A DNA stretch of 64,000 bases from ANME-2 cluster archaeon (GCA_019429385.1 JAHYIS010000001.1:95399-159398), one strand, 5' to 3'; shown: positions 1 through 8,528, counted from the stretch's first letter. The notes: generated by a model from the letters alone, not told the origin. Made by a program: numbers and translations.

Positions 1-53
<53 letters not shown>

Positions 54-148
54 ACGGTAGGAATATTCTCTTCTCTTTAATGGTATATCAAATCTTCGCT
101 TTCTCCAATCACAACCCACTTCTTGTTGCACAAAAAATGCACACAGTC

Positions 149-179
149 CACGTATTCAGCCCGTAGGGCTGTATACGTG
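149..179. other. Strong hairpin between two tRNA genes
   Basis: A 14-nt arm (149-162) and its near-perfect complement (166-179, one mismatch) are separated by 3 nt. The outer sequences gttgcaca (125-132) and tgtgcaac (178-185) are also complementary. The element sits between tRNA-Val and tRNA-Phe, both on the minus strand. It may be a processing or termination structure for a joint tRNA transcript, or a small structured RNA. The function is unknown. Confidence 0.5.
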
Positions 180-212
180 TGCAACCCGCTACTGGTTAGA
201 GTAGGTGGGGAG

Positions 213-286
213 TGGGCCCGCGGAGATTCGAACTCCGGACCTCCGCCATGTCAAGGCGACGTCATAACCAGCTAGACCACGAGCCC
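213..286 (-). tRNA. tRNA-Val (GAC)
   Basis: A full cloverleaf is readable on the minus strand: acceptor GGGCTCG/CGGGCCC, a D arm, anticodon stem TCGCC/GGCGG around loop TTGACAT (anticodon GAC, valine), and a T arm with GTTCGAATC. Position 213 supplies the discriminator A. No intron is seen and CCA is not encoded. It lies upstream of tRNA-Phe on the same strand, so the two may be cotranscribed. Confidence 0.96.
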
Positions 287-429
287 ACATTGGATTTGGC
301 ACCCCTTCCTAAGTAATGATTTTAGATAAACCTTTGGGTATGTTAGCGTTTTTCATCCATAACCCTGTATATGACTGATTTACTCGAATAGGGAACGTAT
401 ACATCAAATATAAAAACCTATCCTGATTG

Positions 430-1119
430 TCAAATTATGTTAAAACCCTTATCAGTAAGAGTATAATTTGCAGATACGTTCTCGCAACCGACCATTGCTT
501 CAACATCGATCTTTTCCCCGTCCAGGTGTACGATATTGTCCACGATCGTTTTTAACAGGGTTTCAATCTGGGAGTCCACGACCCCTTCCGTGTAGGTAAT
601 TATCCCCGTACCCCCTGACACCTTCATCCTCATGGTGTACGACTTGAGGACCCGTATCATAAGTATAGGTGAATTGAACGAAAACAGGGCTGTAGTAGAA
701 TCAAGGACCGACCTGAAATGATGGGTCTTCTGGTAAATATACTGCAGGTCATCAATTACTGCACTGATTATTTCAGTTGGATTTTGTGGGGAGGCTATCT
801 TGAACGTATGCGTTTCCTTTTGTGTTGCGCCAATTGACCCGGCTGCGATATCCACTACATAGAGCATTTCTTTTTGGAAATATTCGTGAATCAGCCAGTT
901 AAAGGACATCATTTTTTCTTCAAGCTGGGGCAGATTATAATCTGTCATTAAGTAGAGGAAGAACTCGTCATCTTTCACTGCCTGTTGCAGGAGATGGTAG
1001 CAGAATATCGACTTCCCGGTCTTTGGGGGCCCGTAGACAAGCGTTATGGTATTTTCAGGCAATCCCCCACCAATCAATTCATCGAAACCGGTAATTCCGG
1101 TCTTAACTTTTGGTATCAT
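430..1119 (-). CDS. KaiC-like RecA-superfamily ATPase
   Basis: This single-domain 229-residue ATPase of the KaiC/RadA-like family has an intact Walker A (GPPKTGKS, residues 30-37) after the typical N-terminal stretch TGITGFDELIGGGLP. A Walker-B-like strand (SVLDSTTAL) follows near residue 140. It is the last gene of a five-gene operon and starts directly after the stop of the KaiC-like/GTPase fusion. Single-domain KaiC paralogues in archaea often act as regulatory ATPases in motility or signalling. The neighbours here suggest signal output, but the target is unknown. It keeps the nucleotide-binding lysine that its fused paralogue has lost. Confidence 0.88.
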   Translation of the reverse strand: MIPKVKTGITGFDELIGGGLPENTITLVYGPPKTGKSIFCYHLLQQAVKDDEFFLYLMTDYNLPQLEEKMMSFNWLIHEYFQKEMLYVVDIAAGSIGATQKETHTFKIASPQNPTEIISAVIDDLQYIYQKTHHFRSVLDSTTALFSFNSPILMIRVLKSYTMRMKVSGGTGIITYTEGVVDSQIETLLKTIVDNIVHLDGEKIDVEAMVGCENVSANYTLTDKGFNII

Positions 1120-2304
1120 TTAAACTCTGTATATTAATTCAAAAAGGGCATCTAGTGCCTGATGCACCCCTTTGTTGTTCAGGGCCGATACCGGCACTAT
1201 CTGCACATCTTCCCATAAAGCCATTCTTTTTTTGATCTCATCGGGTGTCAGGGCATTGGGCAGGTCACTCTTATTGGCAACGATCACTTTTGGTATGGCC
1301 TCTGCACGGCACATATTTATCATTTCTTTTGCCCGGGTAAAGGTTTCGGGTCTCGTCGAGTCGATAATAATGAACGTGCCGATAGATTCCCTTGCCAGCG
1401 GCTCCAACAACAGGTCAAACCGTTCCTGTCCGGGAGTTCCGAATACATCAGCAGAAAAACCTTTGTAATCTACATGCCCGATATCAAGCCCCACAGTTGT
1501 TGGAAACAGTTCAAAAGCCTGCCTTTCCACTGAAACAGCTTCTTTTGCTATTGCATGGACAAACGTGGTCTTCCCTGCATTATAAGGCCCGGTTACCAGT
1601 AGTTTTGGAATAAATACCTTAATTCCCCCGGGTTCAGTAAGCTCGAAAAATGTTTTGCATTTGGATGCAATGGTCCAGTTGGATTTTACCACCATGAATA
1701 CCTGCCTGTACATAACCTTCTCTTCAATACCAAAAAGCTCAATTTCACAATCAACCAGGGTCTTTAATTTTTCAATTGTCTGGTCTTCATAATCCCATCT
1801 GGTAAAAATATACACCATATTCACATTGTTTTTCCTGGCAGCCCCATTCCATATCTCCATCAATTCCAGTGTTTTATCCGCTCCAATCGAATCAATTAAC
1901 GTGGCCACGTTTTCAAACACCGCCGTTCCGCCGGAGATATCTTCGATGGCACGTAGCAAAATATCTTCACTTTTGGCAAGGTCATTGATGATAAACTTCC
2001 CAATTGACGGGACCCCCATCATTTCTGAGATAGAGTCAACAAAAAATAATGTCCCGGTTTGCAGAGGTGTTCTCAGGTCCCAACCATATCTGTCAAAGAC
2101 ACGCTCTATCTCGGCGGGTGTCCGGGTATTGGTATAAATGAAACCGACATCCTTGTCAAGGTATGCTCGCTGTGAAATGATCTGGTACCCGAAAACATCA
2201 GATATGATACCCGGCATTGCCTGGAACAATATCGATGTTCCCTTTGGCACGCCCCCGCCAAGAATTTCATCCAGGCGAGGAATGTAGGTTTTCTTCAGAT
2301 CCAT
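1120..2304 (-). CDS. Fusion of degenerate KaiC-like domain and Ras-like small GTPase
   Basis: The protein has about 394 residues. Residues 1 to about 225 form a KaiC-like domain (start ..RLDEILGGGVPKG). Its Walker A position reads QAMPGIISDV and lacks GK[ST], so ATP hydrolysis there is unlikely. The rest is a small GTPase of the COG2229/MglA-like type: G1 GPYNAGKTT (about residue 239), G3 FGTPGQERF (about 287), G4 NKSD (about 342) and G5 SAL. The chosen ATG (2304) has an AGAGGT ribosome site and lies 4 nt after the Roadblock stop. The upstream TTG at 2322 is less likely. Roadblock proteins are the usual partners of such GTPases, and one is encoded immediately upstream. Fusion to a KaiC fold is unusual. 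Confidence 0.88.
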   Translation of the reverse strand: MDLKKTYIPRLDEILGGGVPKGTSILFQAMPGIISDVFGYQIISQRAYLDKDVGFIYTNTRTPAEIERVFDRYGWDLRTPLQTGTLFFVDSISEMMGVPSIGKFIINDLAKSEDILLRAIEDISGGTAVFENVATLIDSIGADKTLELMEIWNGAARKNNVNMVYIFTRWDYEDQTIEKLKTLVDCEIELFGIEEKVMYRQVFMVVKSNWTIASKCKTFFELTEPGGIKVFIPKLLVTGPYNAGKTTFVHAIAKEAVSVERQAFELFPTTVGLDIGHVDYKGFSADVFGTPGQERFDLLLEPLARESIGTFIIIDSTRPETFTRAKEMINMCRAEAIPKVIVANKSDLPNALTPDEIKKRMALWEDVQIVPVSALNNKGVHQALDALFELIYRV

Positions 2305-2308
2305 TTCC

Positions 2309-2686
2309 CTATACCTCTTCAAGTATATCCTGTACCTGTTTACCCCGGATCTCGATCTCCAGTGTTATCAACCCGAACTGGGCCTCCACTTCAGCAAGGG
2401 CAAAAAGCAACGCTTTTTTTCCTGCGGGTTTGAGCAGCAATATCCCGTGTTCGGTTTTTACGCTGACCTCAGAGACCGCTCCCGTCCCCATCTGGGAACT
2501 TGCCGTTTCGGCACTTGCAATGATCGTTGAACATAAAGCGCCCACGATGCGTTCATTCATATCAGGCGGCATAATAGATGTTATCAACAGACCTTCCACA
2601 CTCACAATACCAACTGCCTTTACCTGTCCGACCCGCATGAATTTGGTCAATACCTGATCCAGCTTTTCCTTCTTGGTTTGGACCAT
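2309..2686 (-). CDS. Roadblock/LC7 domain protein (MglB-like)
   Basis: This 125-residue protein is one Roadblock/LC7 domain: an N-terminal helix (KLDQVLTKFMRV), strand VKAVGIVSVEGLLITS, a central helix with IVGALCSTIIASAETAS, and strands ending in LITLEIE. Roadblock proteins dimerise and regulate Ras-like GTPases; MglB is the GTPase-activating partner of MglA. The ATG is preceded by GGTGA. The gene sits directly upstream of the GTPase fusion, so the two products very likely interact. Activating versus scaffolding function cannot be told from the sequence. Confidence 0.9.
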   Translation of the reverse strand: MVQTKKEKLDQVLTKFMRVGQVKAVGIVSVEGLLITSIMPPDMNERIVGALCSTIIASAETASSQMGTGAVSEVSVKTEHGILLLKPAGKKALLFALAEVEAQFGLITLEIEIRGKQVQDILEEV

Positions 2687-2695
2687 ATGTTCACC

Positions 2696-3505
2696 TTATG
2701 ATTTTTCTATTATTGCAATGGTATATCGCAGCCCGTTCTTTAGCGATTGTTCGGTAGAGAGGGGAGATAATGTGACGCCAAGGTCAGTTAGTTTATCCAC
2801 AACATCTGATTTAACTCCTGTCACGATGCATGTAGCACCGAGCTGCCTGGCAGATTGCGCGATGGTGACCAGATGGTCAGACACTTCAACATCTTCCTGC
2901 AAACCGGTAATATCAAGGATCACAACACTGCATTCTTTGTGTGTGATCTCCTTGAGCATGGTCACTATCATATTGTTTATGCGACCCGTGTATGCCTCAA
3001 GCCTGTTGACTGTTTCCTGGAGTTCCCTCTTTGCTTTGTTGCAATCCGATTCGGCATTCGATAATTCGGATTGGATATGACGATATTTATGGTGTATTCG
3101 TGTTATAGTTTCCCGTAACCTTTGATGGTCCGTCTTGAGAACAGTGACATCCCGGCCAACCGCAAAAGCACCTGTTGCCTGTCCTGTCCGGTCTTTGAAG
3201 ACTGAAGCATTACAGGCAATTATAGTCCTGGTCCCGTCCGGACACGTGAGGGCCAGGTCGTAATCATGCAACTCTCCGGTCTCGAAGACCAGTTTCACAC
3301 CATTATTTGCCTTTCCAGGGTCAGTAAAGTGATCTGCAAACGGAGTTCCTATCAGTTCAATCCTTTTTTTGCCGGTAAGTCTTACTGTTGCCTCGTTCAC
3401 ATCAGCAATGGTTCCTTCACGGTCAAATAGTATCCAGGGGTCGGGACTGCTTATTCCCAACTCCTTTTCAATATATTGAAGCACATCTTCTGGTGCAACA
3501 TTCAT
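2696..3505 (-). CDS. PAS-coiled coil-STAS sensor protein (RsbR-like)
   Basis: The 269 residues form a PAS domain (about 15-130, with IELIGTPFADHFTDPGKA), a helical linker (about 130-180) and a C-terminal STAS domain (about 185-269, with LDITGL and TCIVTGV). The layout matches RsbR-type stressosome subunits, in which an N-terminal sensor controls a STAS core. The first regulatory phospho-threonine position of RsbR STAS domains appears to be valine here (DVEVS), while the second site (VTG) keeps threonine. The start has a GGGGAGTGA ribosome site. No RsbT- or RsbW-type kinase is encoded nearby; the downstream genes are Roadblock, GTPase and KaiC proteins. Confidence 0.85.
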   Translation of the reverse strand: MNVAPEDVLQYIEKELGISSPDPWILFDREGTIADVNEATVRLTGKKRIELIGTPFADHFTDPGKANNGVKLVFETGELHDYDLALTCPDGTRTIIACNASVFKDRTGQATGAFAVGRDVTVLKTDHQRLRETITRIHHKYRHIQSELSNAESDCNKAKRELQETVNRLEAYTGRINNMIVTMLKEITHKECSVVILDITGLQEDVEVSDHLVTIAQSARQLGATCIVTGVKSDVVDKLTDLGVTLSPLSTEQSLKNGLRYTIAIIEKS

Positions 3506-3556
3506 GCTTTCACTCCCCTGAAACTGCCTTCTGTCATAGTGTCCGGACTCCCTTTG

Positions 3557-5404
3557 TTATTCATCCTCGTTATTCTCTTCTTCTATCATTGCTATGGTGT
3601 ATCGCAGGCCGTCAAGTAATGACCGTTCCGTAGTAATAGGGGCCAGGTTGGCGCCAATATCAGTTAATCTTTGTACTGCCTCGTGTTTAATGCCGGTAAC
3701 GATACACGTAGCTCCGAGCTGTCTTGCCAGCTTGGCAATGTTGATCAAGGGTTCGGCAACTTCAACATCAGGAGCTAATCCTGAAATATCAAGGACTACT
3801 CCTTTTGTTTTTTCTACGGTGATCTGGTCTAATATGGTTACCATCAGACTATTGATCCGCGTGGTATAAGCCTCAAGCCTGTTAACGGTTTCCTTGAGTT
3901 CATGTTCTGCCTTCTTCAGGCGCGTGATATCACGTGCCGCTGCAAAAGCACCCACAACCTGTCCTGTCTGGTCTTTATACACTGAAGCATTATAGGCCAC
4001 TTTTGTCTGAGTCTGGTCCTTTGCTTTCATGACCAGTTCATAATCCCTGACCTCCCCGGTCTCAAAGACCATCATAGCACCTTTATATGCTTTTTCAGGG
4101 TCTGAAAAGTAATCTGCAAATGGTGTACCAATCAATTCTTCCCGGCTTCTGCCTGTAACCTGAATAGTCGCCTCGTTCACATCGAGGATAATTCCTTTCT
4201 GGTCAAAGGTTACTAAAGGATCAAGGCTGACCTCTATCAATCCCCGGTTATATCGTTGAAGATTCTGTATTACCTGCCCTGCTCTCTTTCTCTCAGTTAT
4301 GTCCCTTGCAGCGCCAAATGCCCCCACCACAGTTCCATTCTGGTCTGTATAGACCTTCGCATTATACGATACAATGGTCTCGGTTCCGTCCTTCGCCTTC
4401 ATCACCAGTTCATAATCCCTGACTTCCCCGGTCTCGAATACTTTCATTGCAACATTGTGTGCTTTTACAGGATCTGTGAAATGGTCAGAAAAGGGTGTTC
4501 CTATCAACTCTTCACGACTTCTGCCAGTAATCCTGACCTTTGCCTCATTCACATCAAGGATGACCCCGGTCCGATCAAAAGTCACCAGGGCATCAAGATT
4601 CGCCTCTATTAATCCCCGGTTATAACTTTGAAGGTTCTGTATCTCCTGTTCTGCATGCTTTCGTAAGGTGATATCACGAGCTGCAGCAAAAGCTCCTACT
4701 ACCTTTCCTGACTGGTCCTCATACACCGTAGCATTATAAGCCACAATCGTCTCGGTCCCATTTTTTGCCTTCATAACAAGTTCGTAATCCCTGACCTCAC
4801 AGGTTTCGAATACCAGCATGGCCCCTTTATAAGCTTTTTCAGGTTCGGTAAAATAATCCGCAAAAGGAGTGCCGATTAATTCTTCCCTGCTCCTGCCGGT
4901 TGCCTTGATGGTGGCTTCGTTCACATCCAGGATTATCCCTTGCTGATCAAATGTCACGAGCGGATCCATGCTTGTCTCGATCAATCCCCTGTTGTAACGC
5001 TGTAAAAAATGCAGTTTCAATTCTTCTCGTTTACTCCGGGTGATATCATGACCAGCTGCAAATACCCCTGTTACTGTTCCTGTCCTGTCTTTGCAGATGG
5101 AAATATTGAAGTTGAGAATAGTATTGTCGTTATCTTTTGGTTCCATGACCAGTTCATAGTCCCTGACCTCTCCATTGTTCAGTACCTGGACCAATGCATT
5201 GCCAGCCTTCACCGGATCATTGAAAATATCACAGAAACGAGTTCCTATCAACTCTTCACGGTTCTTGCCAAATGTCTGAAGTGCTGAGTTGTTGACATCA
5301 AGGATAATTCCTTTCGTATCAAGGAAAAGAAGAACATCCAGGCTGATTAACCCATATTCTCTTTCCATAACAAGAAGGGGTGAATCCTGTATATGTTTAT
5401 TCAT
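3557..5404 (-). CDS. Four-PAS STAS sensor protein (RsbR-like)
   Basis: The 615 residues carry four tandem PAS domains (about 15-130, 140-255, 265-380, 390-505). Each has a version of SREELIGTPFxDxFxDPxKA and a RDYELVMK strand. A short helix and a STAS domain (about 530-612: LDISGL, TCIVTGI) follow. The PAS units are close copies of one another, which points to recent internal duplication. It is the first gene of the signalling operon and its STAS domain is paralogous to that of the next gene. As there, the RsbR first phosphosite is replaced (DVEVA). Ligands are unknown. No transmembrane segment is seen, so it is probably a cytoplasmic sensor. Confidence 0.87.
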   Translation of the reverse strand: MNKHIQDSPLLVMEREYGLISLDVLLFLDTKGIILDVNNSALQTFGKNREELIGTRFCDIFNDPVKAGNALVQVLNNGEVRDYELVMEPKDNDNTILNFNISICKDRTGTVTGVFAAGHDITRSKREELKLHFLQRYNRGLIETSMDPLVTFDQQGIILDVNEATIKATGRSREELIGTPFADYFTEPEKAYKGAMLVFETCEVRDYELVMKAKNGTETIVAYNATVYEDQSGKVVGAFAAARDITLRKHAEQEIQNLQSYNRGLIEANLDALVTFDRTGVILDVNEAKVRITGRSREELIGTPFSDHFTDPVKAHNVAMKVFETGEVRDYELVMKAKDGTETIVSYNAKVYTDQNGTVVGAFGAARDITERKRAGQVIQNLQRYNRGLIEVSLDPLVTFDQKGIILDVNEATIQVTGRSREELIGTPFADYFSDPEKAYKGAMMVFETGEVRDYELVMKAKDQTQTKVAYNASVYKDQTGQVVGAFAAARDITRLKKAEHELKETVNRLEAYTTRINSLMVTILDQITVEKTKGVVLDISGLAPDVEVAEPLINIAKLARQLGATCIVTGIKHEAVQRLTDIGANLAPITTERSLLDGLRYTIAMIEEENNEDE

Positions 5405-5442
5405 CTAAACCCCCCGGTAAGTTACTATTATTGTTCCCATTC

Positions 5443-5466
5443 ATTATATTATATATTATTTTATAT
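5443..5466 (-). promoter_or_regulatory. Probable TATA-box promoter of the PAS-STAS/GTPase operon
   Basis: On the minus strand an AT-only run containing TATATAATATAA lies about 40-60 nt upstream of the ATG at 5404, and a G-rich ribosome site (GGGGGG) lies just before the ATG. This is the expected place for an archaeal TATA box serving the five-gene operon. The exact start of transcription is inferred. Confidence 0.5.
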
Positions 5467-5545
5467 GAGTTTATTGATAGGAACGAGTATTATATTTTCA
5501 ATTATGTTCACGTGTATTGCCCGGGAACAGGGAAAAAAAACAACA

Positions 5546-6541
5546 TCAAATATCAGATCTGGACGTGTCAGTCCAGACCGTTCTGGTCTTCCTTGCACGG
5601 TTGAATATTGCCCGTACACCGCAAAAACTGATAAGCCACACATGGAAGCACAATCCCAGGGTCTTGAACAGCACCCGGTCATCACCTTTGATCCATAACC
5701 GGACTCCATAGACAGGGACTGCAGGGCTTAATACAAATGCAGCGAATGGCAATGTCATGGACCCGAACCAGGCAATCTTCTGGTTTACCGGGATGTGGGC
5801 ATACAAGAACCGCGTTATGTTCTCTTCAACTCCTTCCAGTGCACCTGAAAGCCAGCGAACGCGCTGGTTATAGAGTTCCTTAAGACTGGTTGGCCCCTGT
5901 TCTCCTACCTTAGTCCGGGCAAGGACCGGCTTCTTGCCTGCAACATACATCCGCTGAGTGAACTCGAGGTCCTCGCAATAAACAGCTTCGTTGAGCCTGG
6001 TGCCGTCAAGGGTCCTGGCATCGATAACACCGATAAGCCCATTAAATTGTTTGAACCCGTCGAACCGTTCGTATAGTTTGTAAACATCCTCGAAAAAGGA
6101 ATATTCTGCTGCGATTATCCTGGCTATCCATCCTGAATCCTGGTTGGTGATGTACCTGGCGCCGCTTGCCATTATGGCATCTTCTTCACGTTCAATGGCA
6201 TCTATGCACCTGAGGACAAAATCCGGGTCGGGGCGGCTGTCCACATCAAAAAGTGCAATAAGGTCCGTATCGAGTATCCCGTCTGGCCCCCTTAATGTAT
6301 CCAGTCCATCATTAATGGCACCTCCCCTGCGACCGCGGGTATTATTGCGTACAAGATGCCTGATACCTTTATCCTCAAGGTAGCGGGTACGTTCATCAGG
6401 TCCCTCAGGGCAGTCAATTATGTACAATATATCCGGGTCAATATCTGTCGATTCAAGTTTTGATAAGGATGCAACAGATTTCTTAATGATCGACAACGGC
6501 TCAAAAGGTGCCACTGGAATGAGAATACTGACCGTTTTCAT
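5546..6541 (-). CDS. Family 2 glycosyltransferase, membrane-associated
   Basis: A 331-residue processive-type GT2 enzyme. An N-terminal Rossmann-like GT-A fold (VSILIPV) leads to the metal-binding DVD (99-101), the catalytic acidic pair YCED (188-191) and the QRVRW motif (226-230) typical of hyaluronan- and cellulose-synthase-like enzymes. Hydrophobic segments follow in the last 100 residues. It should transfer sugar from a nucleotide-activated donor to a membrane or polysaccharide acceptor; the substrate is not predictable. The ATG at 6541 has GAGG 7 nt upstream and is preferred over TTG at 6553. It lies beside other glycan genes (flippase-like protein, DPM-like GT2, nucleotidyltransferase). 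Confidence 0.87.
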   Translation of the reverse strand: MKTVSILIPVAPFEPLSIIKKSVASLSKLESTDIDPDILYIIDCPEGPDERTRYLEDKGIRHLVRNNTRGRRGGAINDGLDTLRGPDGILDTDLIALFDVDSRPDPDFVLRCIDAIEREEDAIMASGARYITNQDSGWIARIIAAEYSFFEDVYKLYERFDGFKQFNGLIGVIDARTLDGTRLNEAVYCEDLEFTQRMYVAGKKPVLARTKVGEQGPTSLKELYNQRVRWLSGALEGVEENITRFLYAHIPVNQKIAWFGSMTLPFAAFVLSPAVPVYGVRLWIKGDDRVLFKTLGLCFHVWLISFCGVRAIFNRARKTRTVWTDTSRSDI

Positions 6542-6636
6542 ACGGGTCCTCAATTGGAATTAATGGTTTATACAATTATCCAAATAGAGAATAAATAGAG
6601 TAGAGTGAAGATGACACCCCCACCCCTACCCGATAT

Positions 6637-6659
6637 ATTACACTCCCACCCCGTGTAAT
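6637..6659. repeat. Short inverted repeat in intergenic region
   Basis: ATTACAC (6637-6643) and GTGTAAT (6653-6659) are exact complements separated by a C-rich 9-nt loop. A second, looser set (tatagtgt near 6697, acactata near 6743) lies in the same 200-nt gap between the GT2 gene and the flippase-like gene. These could be operators or transcription-end structures; nothing more can be said. Confidence 0.35.
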
Positions 6660-6762
6660 TATAATGGATACTACTATCTAAGCAGTAGCACTAATATATA
6701 GTGTGGTGTGAATCAAGTAACACTGTATAGAAAGTTACGCCGACACTATACTAACTATTGTT

Positions 6763-7776
6763 TCAATCCCGTAACAAATCTCCATTCTTCAGAATCTTTA
6801 CACTCACCAGGCCACCAAGGACAATATTGAGATAATATGTTATCAACCGCCATATTGTCACAACGATACCAAGTATGGAAACCGGAACCAATATGCCGAA
6901 CAATGCAGCACCGCCCAGTTCCGCAATTCCGCTGGCACCGGGAGTGATGGGGACCACCATGACCAATGTCAGGAACACCTGGACCGCAAAGGCGGTCAGG
7001 AGATGAGGTGGCTGGTTCAGTCCCAGCAGAATAAGGGGTACTATCAGGAATTCCACGAACCAGAACACCACGGTAAGCAGGCCCCCAAGCACCAGTCCTC
7101 TCTGTCCGGTCCTGACAAATTTCCAAAGGCCGTTATGGAAATTCCACAATTCTCGGTCTATGAACTCAATAATGTGTTCTGTCCTGTCAAACCTGATAAT
7201 CCTGTGAAGGCCGCGCGTGACAAGAGCCAATATCCAGGCAATGAATTTCGGATTCAACAGACCCGCAATGGTAAGGACGACCATGAACAGTACGAAAATC
7301 TCTGCAACCGCAATTGCAGCATCAAGTTCCCAGCTGACCAGCGATGCCCTGAGCACCCAGAGTGCACATGGAGTTGCGACCAACAACAGCAGGGCATCCA
7401 GCACACGCTCTGCAATAACAACAGCAGAAGCATCACCGACGGGAATATTTCCACTACGGTTTAGCAGGTGTATCCGTACAGGCTCACCGCCTGCCATGGA
7501 TGGAGTAATCGATGCCGCGAACAGGTTGGATACCACTGCTTCTGTAGCATCCCTTATACTGATATGATGACCCAGCCCCCAGGCCATCACTTTCAACCGC
7601 ATGCCCCAGATAACATAACTGCCTATGTGCAAAGCCATAGCAGTGAAAAGATACAATGGTTTCATTTCACGCAGGGCAGGAAGTGTCTCAGGTCCTACCG
7701 TGAATGCTGTGAGCAGCACCAGGAACATGATACTTAACATTAATGAGATGACAAGAAATTTCTTCAATCGTTGCAT
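6763..7776 (-). CDS. Flippase-like integral membrane protein (LPG synthase TM family)
   Basis: About 337 residues with seven or more hydrophobic segments of the lysylphosphatidylglycerol-synthase transmembrane/UPF0104 family. Family features include SNLFAASITPSMAGGEPVR and the C-terminal PITPGASGIAELGGA. In archaea this family usually lies with glycosyltransferases and is annotated as a flippase-like protein; a role in moving lipid-linked sugars is plausible but unproven. The ATG at 7776 is chosen because the upstream part of the open frame is low-complexity and overlaps the divergent gene. A TATA-like element lies about 30 nt upstream, so the mRNA is probably nearly leaderless, which would explain the lack of a ribosome site. 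Confidence 0.85.
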   Translation of the reverse strand: MQRLKKFLVISLMLSIMFLVLLTAFTVGPETLPALREMKPLYLFTAMALHIGSYVIWGMRLKVMAWGLGHHISIRDATEAVVSNLFAASITPSMAGGEPVRIHLLNRSGNIPVGDASAVVIAERVLDALLLLVATPCALWVLRASLVSWELDAAIAVAEIFVLFMVVLTIAGLLNPKFIAWILALVTRGLHRIIRFDRTEHIIEFIDRELWNFHNGLWKFVRTGQRGLVLGGLLTVVFWFVEFLIVPLILLGLNQPPHLLTAFAVQVFLTLVMVVPITPGASGIAELGGAALFGILVPVSILGIVVTIWRLITYYLNIVLGGLVSVKILKNGDLLRD

Positions 7777-7801
7777 GGTGCTATGAATGATAATAATAAT
7801 A

Positions 7802-7813
7802 TCATATATAAAC
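7802..7813 (-). promoter_or_regulatory. Probable TATA box of flippase-like gene
   Basis: On the minus strand GGTTTATATATG lies 26-37 nt upstream of the ATG at 7776. That distance fits an archaeal TATA box with transcription starting almost at the initiation codon. Confidence 0.45.
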
Positions 7814-7877
7814 CTTGATGACCTGCTAATTATGAATACGTGATAATAGACAACGAAATTGTTTGTGAAGTGATACA

Positions 7878-8528
7878 TTGGTCACCGTGATCTTGCCTAC
7901 AAAGAACGAAGAATCCTGTATAGGTGCCACCATTGAGAGGATACTGGAACTGTGCGGCCATCCCAGGATTATCGTGGTGGACGGGCACTCCACAGACCGC
8001 ACCGTTGAGATTGCCAATGAGCACGGAGTGGAAGTGATATACGATGGTGGCCTGGGCAAGGGAGAAGCCCTGCGCTGTGCCTTTGACCACGTTAAGGACG
8101 ATGTGGTGTTCCTGGATGTGGACGGCACGTATCCTCTGGGTGCAATACCCCTGATGATGGAAGCCCTCGTGGAATACGACCTTGTTATCGGTGAGAGGAT
8201 GAAGTTTGACGGGGATTCCCTGCCGCGAATCTTCCTGGTAGGCGATGCCATATCCAGGGTTTTGTTCCAGGTGCTCTATTCATCGCGGCTGGATAACCTT
8301 TCAGGGCTCCGCGGCTTGAGGTGGCAGGCCATTGAGAAGATGGAACTGGAATCAGATGATTTTGGGATAGAGACGGAAATAACAGCCAAGGCGGTGCGGC
8401 TGGGACTTAAGGTGAAAAAGATACCCATAACCTATATGGCCCGGACCGGTTCGTCCAAGTTCAGGCCGGTACGTGACGGTATAATTGTACTAAGGGCCAT
8501 GTTCAGGTACAGGTTCAAGTTATTTTAA
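7878..8528 (+). CDS. Family 2 glycosyltransferase, dolichyl-phosphate mannose synthase-like
   Basis: A compact 216-residue GT2 protein resembling DPM1-type polyprenol-phosphate sugar synthases: VILPTKNEE at the N terminus, VVDGHSTDRT (34-43), the metal-binding DVDGTY (80-85) and a C-terminal SSKFRPVRDG. It would load a sugar from GDP- or UDP-sugar onto a polyprenyl phosphate for surface glycosylation. It lacks the C-terminal GtrA-type membrane domain of some relatives. The start is probably TTG at 7878. It is transcribed divergently from the flippase-like gene, with which it may act. Confidence 0.88.
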   Translation: MVTVILPTKNEESCIGATIERILELCGHPRIIVVDGHSTDRTVEIANEHGVEVIYDGGLGKGEALRCAFDHVKDDVVFLDVDGTYPLGAIPLMMEALVEYDLVIGERMKFDGDSLPRIFLVGDAISRVLFQVLYSSRLDNLSGLRGLRWQAIEKMELESDDFGIETEITAKAVRLGLKVKKIPITYMARTGSSKFRPVRDGIIVLRAMFRYRFKLF

